A DNA stretch of 64,000 nucleotides. Origin: Pseudevernia furfuracea (taxonomy: Eukaryota; Ascomycota; Lecanoromycetes; Lecanorales; Parmeliaceae). Position numbers and translations under genes: made by a program. Shown here piece by piece: positions 43,605-56,446 of this stretch (position 1 is its first letter; every line of letters begins with the position of its first letter). The notes beneath the pieces are model-generated. The model made no database searches, was not told the origin of the DNA, and saw nothing but the letters and a program-made list of their open reading frames with translations. The stretch is taken from assembly GCA_022315425.1 (NCBI GenBank), contig JAIUPT010000020.1, positions 1,240,001-1,304,000 on the forward strand, given 5' to 3'.

Positions 43605-46600
43605 TCACCCAAACATAGCAGCAACTCCTCCCAGATCTGGGCTCACTTCCCTTTTGTCGTTTGTTTGGATGTCGACCGTCATGTATTTCTCTTGTAAAGC
43701 CGATCTCACCTTTTTCGCATCAGGCTTGAAAAGCTTGCCCTGTTCATGGATGGCAACGCCTCTGAAGCCTTCTAGGAGGTCTAGAACGATGGCTCTTTGC
43801 TGTCGAGTATTCTGCTGTGCCCTATAAAGACGGCGTATAGCACGATCTAGCTTCTCAGGGGCCATCTCAGGCAAGGAGAGAAGGGTCTGTTTCGGCCTTT
43901 CTGTGCGCGGTGCGTAGGAGATGAGGATGCTTGCAATCAGCTGAGCGAAGTCCTTCTGCAGCTCCACAAAGTAGGGGTCATGCAACGACGTAACGCATGC
44001 TTTGAGAACTTCCGTGGAAATGAATTCTCGTACATCTGGTTCAACAGGGCCATCGCCGGCGAACTCAGGGACTATCGAACGCAGGACTTTAGCGATGAGA
44101 GAGCATGCTCGAGTGTCGCGCATACGCAACGCATGGGTGCAGAACAGTATGACAGGCTTCAGTATTTCTGGGGTCCGCAGTATGAACAATCTTGTCGTAT
44201 TTGCACCTGAACCTGCTATATCGCCATCGACTTTATCGAGTACGTCCGGAGCAGCTGGGGGGCCTGTGGGTTGTGGATTAGTACCGACGTAATCGAAGGA
44301 TGTGCGGCGACTTACTCGGTCTTGCTGGCTCAAGAAGAGCGACTACCAACATTACCGACGCCATTGTCAATTGCCGCAATATACTTTCGTCTTTCATCTC
44401 GTTCGTCAATTCATCATCCTCCGACGCTGCTTTGCTCCTCTCCTCAATTCTTTCCCACTCCAAGCTTGCTTTGCGATCGAGTTGCTCAAATAGTGCCGAG
44501 AGAATTGGAGGAAGAAAATGACTTCGAGATTTCTCCGGACAGTTGTCGATGATCGGCCGAATCATATCTACCAGAATAGCCATTTGATGTGGGGACAATG
44601 CGCACGCGTCAGCGAACAGAGCCTGCGCTAGTGGACCGGGCAGCTCTGCGAAGCTGTAAAAGTGCTCTCCAAGAAGACTCATATAATTCAGCAGCCTGTA
44701 TCCTATTTCGCGGACCGTCCTTACAGTAGCTCTGATGGACGAGGCAAACCCTTCCAGAGTTGTCTTGGTGTCACCGACGCTAGCGTAGAACTCATCTCGG
44801 CTGCCTTGGGAGATGCCAACTTGCCAAAAACGGTCTGTGAGGATTCTGCGAACAACGTCTCGCATCTCAGGGGGAAGAGCAGACCAGTTGGACGGATCGT
44901 GAAAAGCTTGCGACTGACTACCAGAGGTCAGTGATCGGCATGTCTCTTTGAACATATGATGCCTCCTCACCTGATAAATTGGAGTAGATTGGGCAGAATC
45001 AGGGGAATGTACTTATGCCACAGCCGACAAGCCATGTCATAGGGCTGTGATCCTTGCTCCAGTCTTTCAACGCTGACGCTCATTACAGTTTTTGTGGCTC
45101 GTAGTGGAAGCGCCTATAGAAAGTTAGTCACAAGTATCAATATGGGTAAAACGTACGATGCGAACTGACGTCGAGTGCGTTCCGCATCTGTGTTTGAATG
45201 GCCTTGCCTTGGTCGTCGAGTGGATGCGCTGACCAATTTGGCAGTTTATTCACCGCCCGAGAATACATATATTGCTGGAGGCTTTCGAGTCCGAGTAGTC
45301 TACTAAAATTGTCGAAAGACGATAATGAGTTGCTCAGGCCTCTGTCTTGCCACTGGTCGATCATAGGCTGTAAGAACTGATCCAGTCGTTCTTCGCGCGG
45401 CTTCGAGTCCACACTGGTTGCACGATGCCTTGACAATTCAGCTTTCCAATTCCGGTTACCTCGCTACTAAGGACTCACATGATGATGAAGAGCACTGAGG
45501 AGTAGCGGGCGCGTGTCTGCTCATCTGAAGCCACTGACTGACTGACTGACATGACCTTCCTCTCAACTTCGTCGAATATGGTCTAGAAACGTAAGCACAG
45601 CTCAAAGCGTTGAAAAATTTCCACCCACAACAAGATAGTCAGGGAACCGCATGGCAAGCCTCTGTAGTTGGTGAAGGGAGAACGCTTGGAGATCTATGAC
45701 AGCATCGGTATATGCCTCGCAGGCAGGATGCGCAGGACACCTTGCGTCTAGAATGTAGTCGAAGACCTTGAATGCAAACTGTGCATTACGTTTCAATGGT
45801 CCTATAGCAAATCCTACAGCAAGTTGAATCACCCGCTGTTTGATGATAGGGTCCTTCACAATGTGAGTTTGGCTTTTCTAGTAGGACACGCGTAGCGTAC
45901 CTCAAATATGAGACCTAACAGCCTATCACACCACACTTGAAGGTTCGACGTCATGACCTCATGCTCATGCTCCTGTTCAAACGTCAAGAACTGACAGCCG
46001 ACACCAAGAATCGACCTACTGTTTTAGCATTACCCGGAGCGGTCAGCCATTTCAAGCAGCCCTTCAGCGCAGCCTCGATAACCGTAAATTGGGCGTCAAT
46101 CCGTAAGTAAGGGACAGATGTCTTCTTGTAGGTTGAAGCTATGTAGTATGAGAATGGCATTCATAAAAATTTCTGATTGCTTCCATACCTTGGAAGGGTA
46201 CCTCTCCATCATATACATGATCCAAGACTTGATCGGCTTGTCCAAGTATATAATACAGTGCGTCTACGGGTTGTTTCTGAACCACAAGTTCAACAATCTG
46301 ATTGCAAAACCTAGCATAGTTGCCAAGAAAAGCATGTCTTTCGGGCATTGTGTCAACGTCCTCGTTGAGGAAGATCATGCTTGGATCACTTGAATCCAGT
46401 GGTAAGGATTCGAATCGAATAAGGCGCTGGCTGCATCGCCCGAGCAAATCACTCATAAGAGCCATAATCGCAGGAGAGTCCCCGATTTTGTCGGAGCTGA
46501 GCAGCTTCACCCATAGATGTAGGGCGGGAATTGAGACATGGAGACTTTCATTCTTCATGACGTCGAGCAAAAGCTCGAAAAAGCCTCCCAAGTTGCTTCC

Positions 46601-47805
46601 TTCCGGTACGAATGAAGGCCTTTCTTCCAATAGTCTACCAATGTTGAAAACCATCTACCTCACCATTAGTATGTGAAAACTCCTCGATGAGTGGCATTCA
46701 TGCCTCAGAAAACTTCTTCAGCAGAAGGTACTTGGCTTCATCGATGTTAGTAGCTTCATCAACTAACCAGTCGTAAAGCTGCTTCAGCAAGTGAATGGTC
46801 TCATTTTGGAACATTGGGCCTACTAAGTCCCTGAAATCATCTTCAGAGAACCTAGAACGGTTATACAGAGAGTATAGAGAGTCCACAGCGGCCTAGTGTT
46901 TTCGGTCAATGTCATAACAATCGGACCCCCAGCTCGACAGATTTGCTCACCAGCTGGAGAGGGATGTCCGAGGCTGCCAAACAAGCAGAGATCCTGTGTA
47001 GAGCATGGGTCGTGACCAAAGACCGGGGGATGATCCAGCTAATGACAGACTTGAAGGTAGAGAGAGTTTTCACACCGCAAGCACGTCGGTTTTCGTCAAT
47101 TTTACCGTCTCTGATGCACCAGTCAAGTAAATCTGCCATGCGAGATATCCATCCATCAACACCATATTTTATATCAACAGTGGTCTCTCGAGCTGGAAAA
47201 TTCTCGGTCAGCACACTCGCTGGTGTAAAAATTTCTACACAGGCTCTGTTGAGATCGCTGCCCCGTAGAGCTGCTGTAGTGTCGTCGCTCCCAAAGACTT
47301 CCTCCGAAAGAGTCTCCAAAATAATGAGTACCAAAGCCTTCTGCACCATTGAGCCATCCCACAAGTGAACTAGGAGTTCATCCATGTCCAGCCAGTCCAG
47401 ACCCCAGCATCTCTTAGCTATCTCTACCCATATCTCGGCAACCTTGTTGGTAATGTAAGGTGGATCCGAATCGGCTGTGCTATGTGACAGAGTTACCACC
47501 CAATCCCGAAGGGCCTGACTTTGCTCCGGCGTATACTCTGACCATCTGTGACGTACACCGTATTCGATCAAGGATAAGCCATAATGGCGGACAATAGCTG
47601 GCTGGTCTTTTGCTGATGCAAGCCCAAAGCCATGGTACGGAGCCTGTTCGTCAGACCTGATCTCTTCAAGATACCGGGACGCATCTTGCCGGTGGGCGTT
47701 GGAGGATCTGGGCTCGTGTATGATTTCCAACGCTCGTAATATCTGCGTATGTATCTCAGGCTTACCCTCTCCAGCATTGTCGTTCACGCTCGCACCACCG
47801 TTCAT
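43605..47805 (-). CDS. MSN5: Karyopherin/exportin MSN5 (exportin-5 family)
   Basis: Model: complement(join(43605..44263, 44316..44917, 44971..45113, 45170..45428, 45479..45582, 45629..45853, 45901..45972, 46020..46138, 46189..46654, 46704..46892, 46951..47805)), 1230 aa in 11 exons. All introns are 46-58 nt; the one at 46655-46703 has a GC donor (GCATGA) with a CTAAT branch and TAG acceptor. HEAT repeats run throughout; identifying blocks are QPAIVRHYGLSLIEYGVRHRW, KRCWGLDWLDMDELL, KDPIIKQRVIQLAVG (DPII...) and LPPILSALFEQLDRKASLEWERI. Msn5/exportin-5 exports phosphoproteins and RNA cargo with Ran-GTP. Exon phases all agree, ending exactly at a stop. Confidence 0.92.
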
Positions 47806-48543
47806 TTTCGAATCTCGAAGCCTTCAGGGATATCAAGCAACTCAGGCGTAGAAGGGAGGCCAACGCGGAAAGAGGTCTGTGGCGTGCATGCGGGTAAGAG
47901 TCATTGAGGAAGGTGGGTCTCGTGTTGGAGTACTGCTATCTGGATCAAGAGCGGAACATTTTTCAGAGAAGCATTTCGAAGAGTTGACTAATAGTTTCTT
48001 CCCTGTATTATCGATCTCGGGGTAAGAGGAATTAGTGAAATTGAAATGAGCGTCTTGACTCTTGAGAGGTCACGAGAGTGAGATTCGCAGTATCCGGCGT
48101 TTATTGGGCGCCTATTGGCCCAGGCTACAATAAAGTACTTAGAACACACGATGCACCCCTGCCGCCTAACCATGCTCAGACATCCCTACCCGATAAGGTT
48201 ATCTTTAGGGAACACCTTAAAGTATGCGGGTGCCCCGCACGATCTAACGCTACCCCTCCCGAATTTGTTGCAGGCAGATAAACATGCAGCTACAGTAAGG
48301 TGGCAGAGAAACCACATATGTGCATCGAGCATACCCTTTTAAGAGAGTACACATTTCAGCCAAGTTTCTCTTCTCCTCTTATATACAATTATACTGTACA
48401 AAGTTGGTCCCAGCTTGTTTCGCTGTTTTAAGTAATCCCGTGGTATCAATCCATGCCTACAGACTCCGTCGGAATGCTCAACCAAAATCGTGGAACTCCG
48501 TAATTGTCACGGTCTTCCATTCGCCCTCAGCACCAACCATTTC
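47806..48543. other. Intergenic region MSN5/PDAT
   Basis: A 738-bp stretch between the MSN5 start and the PDAT stop. ORFs up to 78 codons have no recognisable features. I see no repeat ends or RNA genes. Confidence 0.4.
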
Positions 48544-51238
48544 CTATTCCTCGTAGATCTTCACCTTCTCCGAGTACTCTCGGATGTTCGAAACATAGTT
48601 CTCCTCGATCTGATCGCCTTTGCCACCTGCAACCCTCAATATCAGATCGTTTAGTGAAGACCGACCCAGGATATCGACGTGGTCGCCTATGCAAGTCAGC
48701 AACGGGAGCAAAGTCAACAGATAGGGTCAAATTCACCAGTGTTTGGCCCACCTCTGGGTGAAAATCGATCAGGCTCATGCGGCATCTCATAAACCTTTAT
48801 CTTCACGCCGGCTGGATTAAATCTTCTTATATGCCATCCTTTGGCACACATGTAGCCATTACTCAACAGCGGCACTGATAAAGATTTCCGAGTCAGCATT
48901 GCCTACTCAAGAAAGATCTCCAAGACATGGAGACAAATCTGAGGAGCAAACAGTCCTTAGAACGTCTCGAAGCTCAGGATTGAGGTCGGTTGAGGACCTT
49001 TCGACTCCAAAAACACGTACCTGTACCATCACCTTCCCCTGGAATAACGCCATGATCGACAGCCCCCATCATGAGAGATGTATCCATGGTAACATTCAGG
49101 CTACTGTTAGGATCTTGGTCTTCCCGATAGAAATAGCTTCGCTCTGTTGATTTGCCGACGCCATAGAAGCAGAAGATCTTCAAGTTCGGCGCGAGCGGAA
49201 GCCGGGTCTCCAAAGGGTTCATCCACTTGCGATGGTCCTTCTCGTTGTCTTCGACTTCGGCGCTGGTATGTGCCACTCCGTGAGAGTAATTATCGAGAAC
49301 TTGATCTCTGTACCAAGTATCACTGTGTTCGCTATATCAAGATTTCGGAGTCAGTGTTGCCTTTCGGGGGGTATTTGTAGAGCCACGAAACCTGTCTACA
49401 GAGTCCACACTCCCCGAACACGTCTCAAGACCCAAGACTTCATTTAAAAGAGGGATTAGGGAGCCCGAAAATACGTACAGAAGGTATGATATGCTCTCCT
49501 CCACAGTGAGATTGCTGGGTGACTGCGTTGAGTTGCTTTCTTTAAAATTAATGAACGTCCCAAAGCTGACTATCTGACCAGGTTGATCATCAGGTGCCCA
49601 AGTTTTGTTACCCCATACGGCATTGCCACCTTTGGGCAGCATACTTGAAGCGCCAGGCATGGACCTAAAGATCTCGCAGCGCTCATCCTTGCCGAGGAAC
49701 TTTTCTAGACCATAAACAGCGAAGGCGTTGAGTTGCGCCGTGTCCTTCATTTCACCGGAGAGGACCGCCGGAAGGCCTTTAAGAGCGCCAAGCATGGAAC
49801 CACTGACGTTGATCCAGGAGTCCACGTACTTATCCACCCAGCCTGGCCCACCATGTCCTGAAGCCTCAATCCAATGAAAAAAGTAGAAAAGGACCTGGGA
49901 ACCCATCTAGCACATTTCGGAGTCAGCATTCCCATTTGTAAATAATAATAAAATGGAGCAACGAGGCAAGTTTGGGGAGTAAAAATGGTGCTTGAATGGG
50001 CAATCTGCTCCTGCAACATGTCTCGCGCCTCAAAAAGCAGTCTCGAATAGGGAGAGATAACACAGACAAGTGCCTTACGCTATGGGATATGAGGACCACC
50101 TTCTCGTTTGATGTTAGAACTGCCGTTTCGATATGAGACCTCAAGCGAGTAAAGTAATGATCACGATTCTCTAGGCTGGCACAAGACAATCGCCAATCGT
50201 AAGCCGCTGTGAATGCATTCGTTCTAGACTATGTGAGCATTGTTTGCGCACGTCGTTCAGGATGTACTTACGGATCGTATCCCAAAGTTGCCAAGTTCTC
50301 CAAAATCTTACTCCAAATCCAGTACCCAGTGATGAAGCTGCATGCTGTCAGTGCTGTATCTCTTCGACTCCATTCAAACAGGTCCCTCACAAATCTGCAG
50401 CATCTATATGATTTCGGAATTAGCAAACCTCTTCTGAGATCAAATCGGATTCGTGAAACGGGTTCCAGGAGAGTTGTATTACTGACACAAGTCCTGCAAC
50501 TCAAATTGCAGTACTGTACTGTCAGGAAGGTATGGCACGGAAAACTTAACTTACCGAATCCTTGCGCAGCCCTAAGCTTTACTCCCGGAGGATCAAGTCC
50601 AGTGAGCTTATCCAGCATGATATGCCTTTTCCAGCTCGCTTTATCCAACACCAGAGCTCTCATCATGCTCCAGCTGCCCCATAATCTTTTGCGGAAGTAC
50701 TGGATCGATTCTTTCTCTGTGCCCCAACTTTCTAACCCAGTCGATATAACGCCCGGTATCATGATGACTGGATGCAAAGCCCTGACGCCTTGCGATTGCA
50801 GGTGTAGGCCAACGGAGAAGGAATCGTAATTGACGGTCTCGCGCTCATGTCGCTGTGAGCATGAGCTGTGGATTAGCTTCAGCTTGTGCTATTCCCCAAA
50901 GTTCTTCCAAGCGGGGCAAAACATACTGTAATGTCTTTCGCATCTTTTACAATGCCCGCGGGGATGACATCGAGCAAAGATTCCATGTTGAAATCTACCA
51001 AGCCCTCAAGGTTGATAACGTCGTGCTGATTGGCGAAAAAGGCTGCAACAACTAAACCAAAGAGCCCCCCCAAACCAAAGATTGAGAACTGCCATCGCTT
51101 GCTTCTTCTTCCTTTGAGCTCTTTGAGATGTGATCTTGATACCAAGGTCACGGGCTCGCCCTTCGCTGGCGAAGGCTCGCGCGAAGGCTCTGCGGAGGAA
51201 GATGAGTCGCCCAGGAAGCGACGCCTCAAGGTCGACAT
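48544..51238 (-). CDS. LRO1: Phospholipid:diacylglycerol acyltransferase
   Basis: Model: complement(join(48544..48686, 48737..48874, 49021..49331, 49479..49906, 50079..50223, 50272..50337, 50391..50403, 50555..50852, 50927..51238)), 617 aa in nine exons, one of 13 nt. N-terminal basic cytosolic tail and one transmembrane helix (about residues 50-69), then an ER-luminal LCAT-type lipase domain: IMIPGVISTGLESW, AAQGFDAADFFITGYWIW, NAFTAAYDWRLS, nucleophile Ser278 in SHSMG, and WYRDQVLDNYSHGVAH. It transfers an acyl chain from phospholipid to diacylglycerol, making triacylglycerol. Four of eight introns are 146-172-nt related elements (listed separately). The exon-1/exon-2 junction is the least certain. 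Confidence 0.92.
48875..49020 (-). mobile_element. Introner-like intron, copy A (PDAT), 146 nt
   Basis: Sense strand begins GTACGTG and ends with GGCAATGCTGACTCGGAAAT then TTTATCAG. It splits a Val codon of DGT/VPLLSNGYMC. It contains a CTGAC branch in the shared 3' block and a weakly conserved CGAGACGTT centre. Confidence 0.75.
49332..49478 (-). mobile_element. Introner-like intron, copy B (PDAT), 147 nt
   Basis: Sense strand begins GTACGTATT and ends GGCAACACTGACTCCGAAAT then CTTGATATAG. Centre AAGTCTTGGGTCTTGAGACG and GTGTGGACTCTGTAGACAGG. It aligns along most of its length with copy E in the unrelated HD-domain gene. Confidence 0.8.
49907..50078 (-). mobile_element. Introner-like intron, copy C (PDAT), 172 nt
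   Basis: Sense strand begins GTAAGG and ends GGGAATGCTGACTCCGAAAT then GTGCTAG; centre GAGGCGCGAGACATGTTGC. It lies immediately after the catalytic Ser codon (SHS/MGSQ). Confidence 0.8.
50404..50554 (-). mobile_element. Introner-like intron, copy D (PDAT), 151 nt
   Basis: The most diverged copy: sense strand begins GTAAGTTAAG, ends TTGCTAATTCCGAAATCATA then TAG. The CCGAAAT block is retained while the branch reads CTAAT. It is followed by a 13-nt exon and an ordinary 53-nt intron. Confidence 0.6.
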
Positions 51239-51498
51239 CTCAATTTGAACAAGCCACGTTCGAAGCTCAAGGGAGCTGCATGGTGAGCGAAGGTAAACAA
51301 CGGTGGGAGTTAGCTCGTCAGAACTTCTAGCATGTGCAAGAGTGTCTGGAATGCTTGGCAATTTTTAGCGTATGCAGAAAATGCTGGAATCCTTGCTGTC
51401 TGAGCCATTTAGGGCTGACCGTTTTGATGGTTTTACGTGCTCCCAACACCTTCAACTTGTTGGAAAGTTCCAGACACACGCATTCTTGACATTGCAAA

Positions 51499-52160
51499 AT
51501 GAGCAAAGCTATCCTAGATGCGCCCGCAGAGCTTCGCTATGTCCAGTATCACAGCAGCAAAGAGAAGACGTATCTCTCCGCCATTCGGCAGCTCATATCA
51601 GATGATCTCTCCGAGCCCTACAGCATCTATGTTTACCGGTACTTCCTCTACCAATGGGGCGATCTGTGTTTTATGGTAAGCGGGATTGTCAAAGATTGCT
51701 TGCGGTATTTGATCCAAAGGATAGGCTTTGGACGAGGATGAAAATCTGATCGGCGTTGTTATCTCCAAGCTGGAACCTCATAGAGGAGGGCCCATGAGAG
51801 GCTATATTGCCATGCTCGCCGTCAGAGAAGGGTATCGAGGGAGGGGAATTGCCACAGAGCTGGTTCGGAAAACCCTCGACGTCATGATAGAACGGGATGC
51901 CGATGAAGTATTGCACTCCAGACCTTCTGCTAATCTTTATGCTGAGAATCATGCAGATCGCGCTCGAGACTGAGGTCACTAACACCGCCGCCATGAAGCT
52001 GTATGAACGACTCGGGTTTCTGAGGAGCAAGCGACTGCATCGATACTATCTGAACGGTAATTCTGCATTCAGATTTATGCTCTTGATTAAAGAAAATCCG
52101 CGCGCATATGAGTACGAGGACGAAGCGCAACCCTTGCCCATCCGGTCACCGTCAGCATGA
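51499..52160 (+). CDS. MAK3: NatC N-alpha-acetyltransferase catalytic subunit
   Basis: Model: join(51499..51675, 51725..51907, 51957..52160), 187 aa; both introns are 49 nt. The GNAT fold is complete: LSEPYSIYVYRYFLYQWGDLCFM, ENLIGVVISKLE, RGYIAMLAVREGYRGRGIATELV with the acetyl-CoA loop RGYRGRGIA-like, and LETEVTNTAAMKLYERLGFLRSKRLHRYYLNG, which is specific for Naa30/Mak3. NatC acetylates N-terminal Met followed by hydrophobic residues, co-translationally at the ribosome. It is divergent from PDAT with 260 bp between starts. Confidence 0.95.
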
Positions 52161-52256
52161 AAAGGGTATCTCTAGATATACATCACAGAATCCAACACCA
52201 TAATTCCAGACGCTCCGTTCAATGGGACATATGAAACACGTAGAGCAAACCACTTA

Positions 52257-55200
52257 TCAAGCAGCGGCTTGAACGACCTGAAAACCACCGCTGACCGTCT
52301 TCTGGATTTCCTCGTTCTTATGCTGAAGTAGTGATAAGGCATACGCGACATCGTTCCATTGTCGTTCATTCTCGCAACGGGCCAATCTGGCCGCCAATTT
52401 GTCGGCTAGCTGTTTCGCATGCTTGTCCTTTGAGTGGATTAGTAGGAGGTGCGATAAACATGACGTTGCATAGGCTCACCTTCTCGATAAATGAGGACAG
52501 GAATTTGATAATCCTCTTCAGAGCATGCTCCTCCAGATCCCTCTCTGCACTCAGTAATGAGAACATGTCGATGAAGTGGTTGTACACCGCATTATCTTTT
52601 GTCGCGAGCTCGGTGAAGAACATCCGTGAGAGATCCGCAATGCGCTTGTCCGAATCTTCTAGACACTTCGCCATCTCGCCCAGCTGCCCCTTGACTTTCA
52701 CTTGACCTGCTAGGATGAGGAAGGTCAAGGTCATTAGACAAGTTCGCTTAACCGAAGCATCGTTGTCATTAAGTCGCCTGTAGAGGAAGTCCGTGTTTTC
52801 GTCAATGAGATGGTTGAAACAGACTGCCATATCTCCCAGCGCAATGACAACGTTACTTCTAGTGACGGCATTTTGCGATTTTTCGAGTATGGTGATGAGT
52901 AAAGGTAGGTTCCTTTCGCAATATTCGGATGAAACACACATCAGCTTAGCCATACAGAGAGTTGCGGCAGCTTGGAGATCCTCGTCTTGGTAGGCTGTGT
53001 TGTTCGAGCAAATCTCCGTCACCATGGCTCCAAAGTTCGACAAAAGCGAGTTTTCTCCGTACAACAGCTCTCGCTCACGGATGTGCGTCATGGCTTCTGT
53101 GAAATCGTCTTCCGTAGTGCCGCCAATCAGGTCAAGCTCGTCTTGATCGACTCCTGCCGTCTTGATCGGAGAAACTTGGGCCCTCTTCGTCTTTTCCTTC
53201 TCCGCCTTTCTCCGCTTGAAGTCCAGCTCGCAAAGCTCCAGGTGGACGATCTGCTTGATCGCGATATGACCGACGATGAAGAGTAATTGGGATAGAGCTA
53301 GGGAGGCTTTTTGCTTCCTTTCAGGCTCTTCAGGTGGCGGAGACGGTAGCCCGCTTTGACCCTCAATTCCCTCCATCAGCTCCGAAGTTGGCTGTGCATT
53401 TCGAGGCTGGAATACATGTCTTGTCTTTCGACGAAGGATTTCAGAGCAGAGCGTATCGGGATGCTTTGACAGTGTGTATATAGCGCCAATGGCTTGCTCG
53501 GCGACACCGAACCTAACCTATTGTTAGCGTCCAAATAGGGAAAGGCTGGGGAATGATTCTGTACGCACCATTCCTTGCTATCAGAGATGATTTCGGTCAT
53601 GCTGGCTAATTTGGTAAGAATGGCATGATCATTGGGAAGCTTTGATGGGGTGGTTGAATCTTCCTTGCCTTGGCGTTTGGTCGGATTCATGCGTCGAAGA
53701 GCAAGGCAGGTATATTTTGCTAGCGCCAGATCGGCTCGTCCTAATGGCCCCAGACCAATGCGAAGCATGGTTCCCATCTCTTTGACAACGATATCGGGGT
53801 CTGCAGTGGCTAGCATTCCTAGTACTATGATCGCTCCTCGCCTTTGGTTTTTAGAGATCTCCTGTTTTTGGACTCCGTACACCTGCCACAGCTTGGTCAC
53901 TACCAAATCGGAAACGTGATCGGCTTTGACCATAGTATTCAGAAGCTGTTCCAGAGATGTCAGCTCTGCTGGAGTAGCACCGAACGTCAAGCTGATCATG
54001 TTTCGCGCAACATAGTTCGCCGCATCATTCTCACTGAACGAATCGGGAGCGCTGAAGAAGAGACCTCGGTAGCAGTCGATGAGATGTGTCTGAACCCCCT
54101 TTCCCTCGTCACTGTTGCCTTTCGTCCATATCAAGCGCAGCATTCTGCGTATGCCTGTCCTCGCCGCTTCGATTTTGTAGGCATCTACGACAACGAAAAA
54201 ATCCATTGCTTCTATTACTTCGCTTTTGTTCTTCGAAGATAGAAGTTGGCAGACCACTGGAGTGCCAGCATGCAACACTTCGATAAAGCGTATGGCTTCA
54301 ATGTAATACTTCCGCGTCAACTGAAGCCTTGTGATAAGCTCGGATGTTGCTGCATCTTCTTGAGCTTTTTTAATTGCTGCCACCTGTTGTTCTTCGGTCA
54401 TCGAGGCGGCCTCTTTTGAAGGGCTCTCCATCGTTGTAGCATCATCCAACAGAGCACTGTCAACGGTTGTCTCTGCCTGGTGATTTTTCTCGCCAAGGCC
54501 AGGCGAATCAGCCGGAGGTTTTAATGCGTCGAATTGGTGCTCCACGGCTTGCAGTCGCTCGTCCCATTCTTTATATGATAGCTGTCCACCATGCATGACG
54601 CTGAATGGGTGAGTCGACACAAGCTTACCAAGCAATTTGATGGCATTTCTTCGAACGTTGCTACTCTTATCTTCGAGACTTCGAGCGGCAAGCTCCGCCG
54701 CTGCTTGACGACGTTTGGGAAATTTCTGTTCCAAGTCACACAGCTTCATGTAAACTTGTATATTTCTGCAGCGGCAATAGGGATTTGTGTCCAGGAATCG
54801 CTCTTCTAAGATATCAAAGAAGCCATTGATTTGTGATTTAGAATTCTCATTTCGCTCTTCTTGCTTGCTGAGATCCGTTATCAGATTACCGCAGACCTCG
54901 ATGACAGCACATCGAAGCGTGTAAGCCTGATAATATCAATATTGTAGGCTCACAGGAGAAACGCGGAAAACCAGCTTACCTCGCTGTCCAGTTGCTTGAT
55001 AAGCAATGTCATTTGCTTAATGACAAGGCGGGGAGCAAGTTCCGAGAGCTTGATTATGAACGTCGAGACAGATTTGGGGCCTCTTGTGTCATTGTTGTTG
55101 AACTCTTTATTGCTCAGATCCCTAAAATCACTTGTCAATTTCAAAGAAGTAAGATATCTGGACTAAATCTACCTAAGAACCTCGTCTGTCAATTGTGGAT

Positions 55201-56169
55201 AATCGTATTGCTCTGAGAGAATGTGAAGAAATTCCGCCATTGGCTCGGCAAGATGCTCGAAGTAGGAGAGGTTTTGGATGATAGAGGTTTGCGCTCCTGC
55301 CATTTGTTAGCAATTATTGCGATTTTAACTTTCCATCGGCTACTACCAAAAGCATGTCCATGATGCTTGATTGCGATGCAGAGCACTTTGAATGCATGCA
55401 TTCGCAAAGTGGTGTTCTTGATACGCTGTTCGCTCTCTAGGATCAAGTAGACAGGTCTCGTAAAAAGGCCGACGAAAGTGTCTCTTTCAGATGTTGTCAC
55501 AAATACTCTCCCAAGTTTCAGCTTTAAGACCTTGCACATCGTATCCAACGCAGTCTGCAGTTGTGCTGAAGAATCCCAGGTGCTATCTTTTGCGGTCCCT
55601 TTTGACTTTGCACCCTTCCCAGCTCCTCGACCTTTTACAGGCGCATTGCTTGACTTTTCTAGGGCCTTGACCTCCACAACGGATATTGACCACTGCAACA
55701 GAAATGCATACATTTCTAACAACAGTTTGTGATGTCGAAAGGCATCTTGCTCGTCGGTCTCGAGCTCATTGTGTACGGCGTCGGCCTCTGACGAAAGGCC
55801 TGAGATAATGAGATCGAAAGTCTTGCTAAGGGAGTGAGTGGGCAGCAGGGACGCTGATCTGGAGAGTTTGAAAAGTTCAGAGTCTGGTTCACTATGGAAA
55901 TTGCGTTGAGAAGCAAGAAAATTGGGGGCACACTTGAGTAAAAATTGTAGGGAATCGAATGTGGAGCTTCTGGTCAGGGTGTCCGGATTCTCTGCGATTG
56001 AGTCCACGATCGGATTGAGCACTCCATTTATTAAAGAGTTGGTGAGCGATTCTGGATCGTTCTCACAGTCCAGTAGCGCTCCATCGGCCTCGGGGGTTGC
56101 TACTGAAGCAGGGTCACTGAGATAGTACTTGAGGGCATCGTTGATGTCAAAATCTGTTTGATCCCCCAT
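52257..56169 (-). CDS. YCS4: Condensin complex subunit 1
   Basis: Model: complement(join(52257..52427, 52480..53512, 53569..54926, 54980..55121, 55173..55296, 55347..56169)), 1216 aa. Introns of 50-56 nt keep frame throughout. HEAT repeats dominate: CRNIQVYMKLCDLEQKFPKRR, SLEDKSSNVRRNAIKLLGKLV, and the C-terminal Cnd1 domain with NSLLSNFGAMVTEICSNNTAYQDEDLQAAATLCMAKLMCVSSEYCERNLPLL and MTLTFLILAGQVKVKGQLGEMAKCLED. The N-terminus FDINDALKYYLSDP is also typical. It is the Cnd1/Ycs4/CAP-D2 non-SMC subunit needed for mitotic chromosome compaction. Confidence 0.94.
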
Positions 56170-56446
56170 TATGAAATGAGACGTAAGATCGCTCTATAGT
56201 GTAGATCTGTTCGGCGTATGGATTATAGTCGAGTATTTTCATCAAATTGAAGTTGATGTTCGCGGTGCACGGACCATGTTTGTTTACTTTTAGACGCGTC
56301 CCGCGCCTGCGCCAAGCAATGAACTGGGTGCATTAGCTTCTTCTGTAAAGAATCGTACCCATTCGGTTCATTGTATGCACGTTCAGGAAGGCAATTTGTT
56401 GTCTGAGGCGATCGAGTTATTGAATTAATTTCTGAACACTCGATTC

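Noticed and set aside
45528..45552. A GACT tandem repeat taken as a shared introner motif
   Set aside because: It is a simple tetranucleotide repeat inside a coding exon of MSN5.
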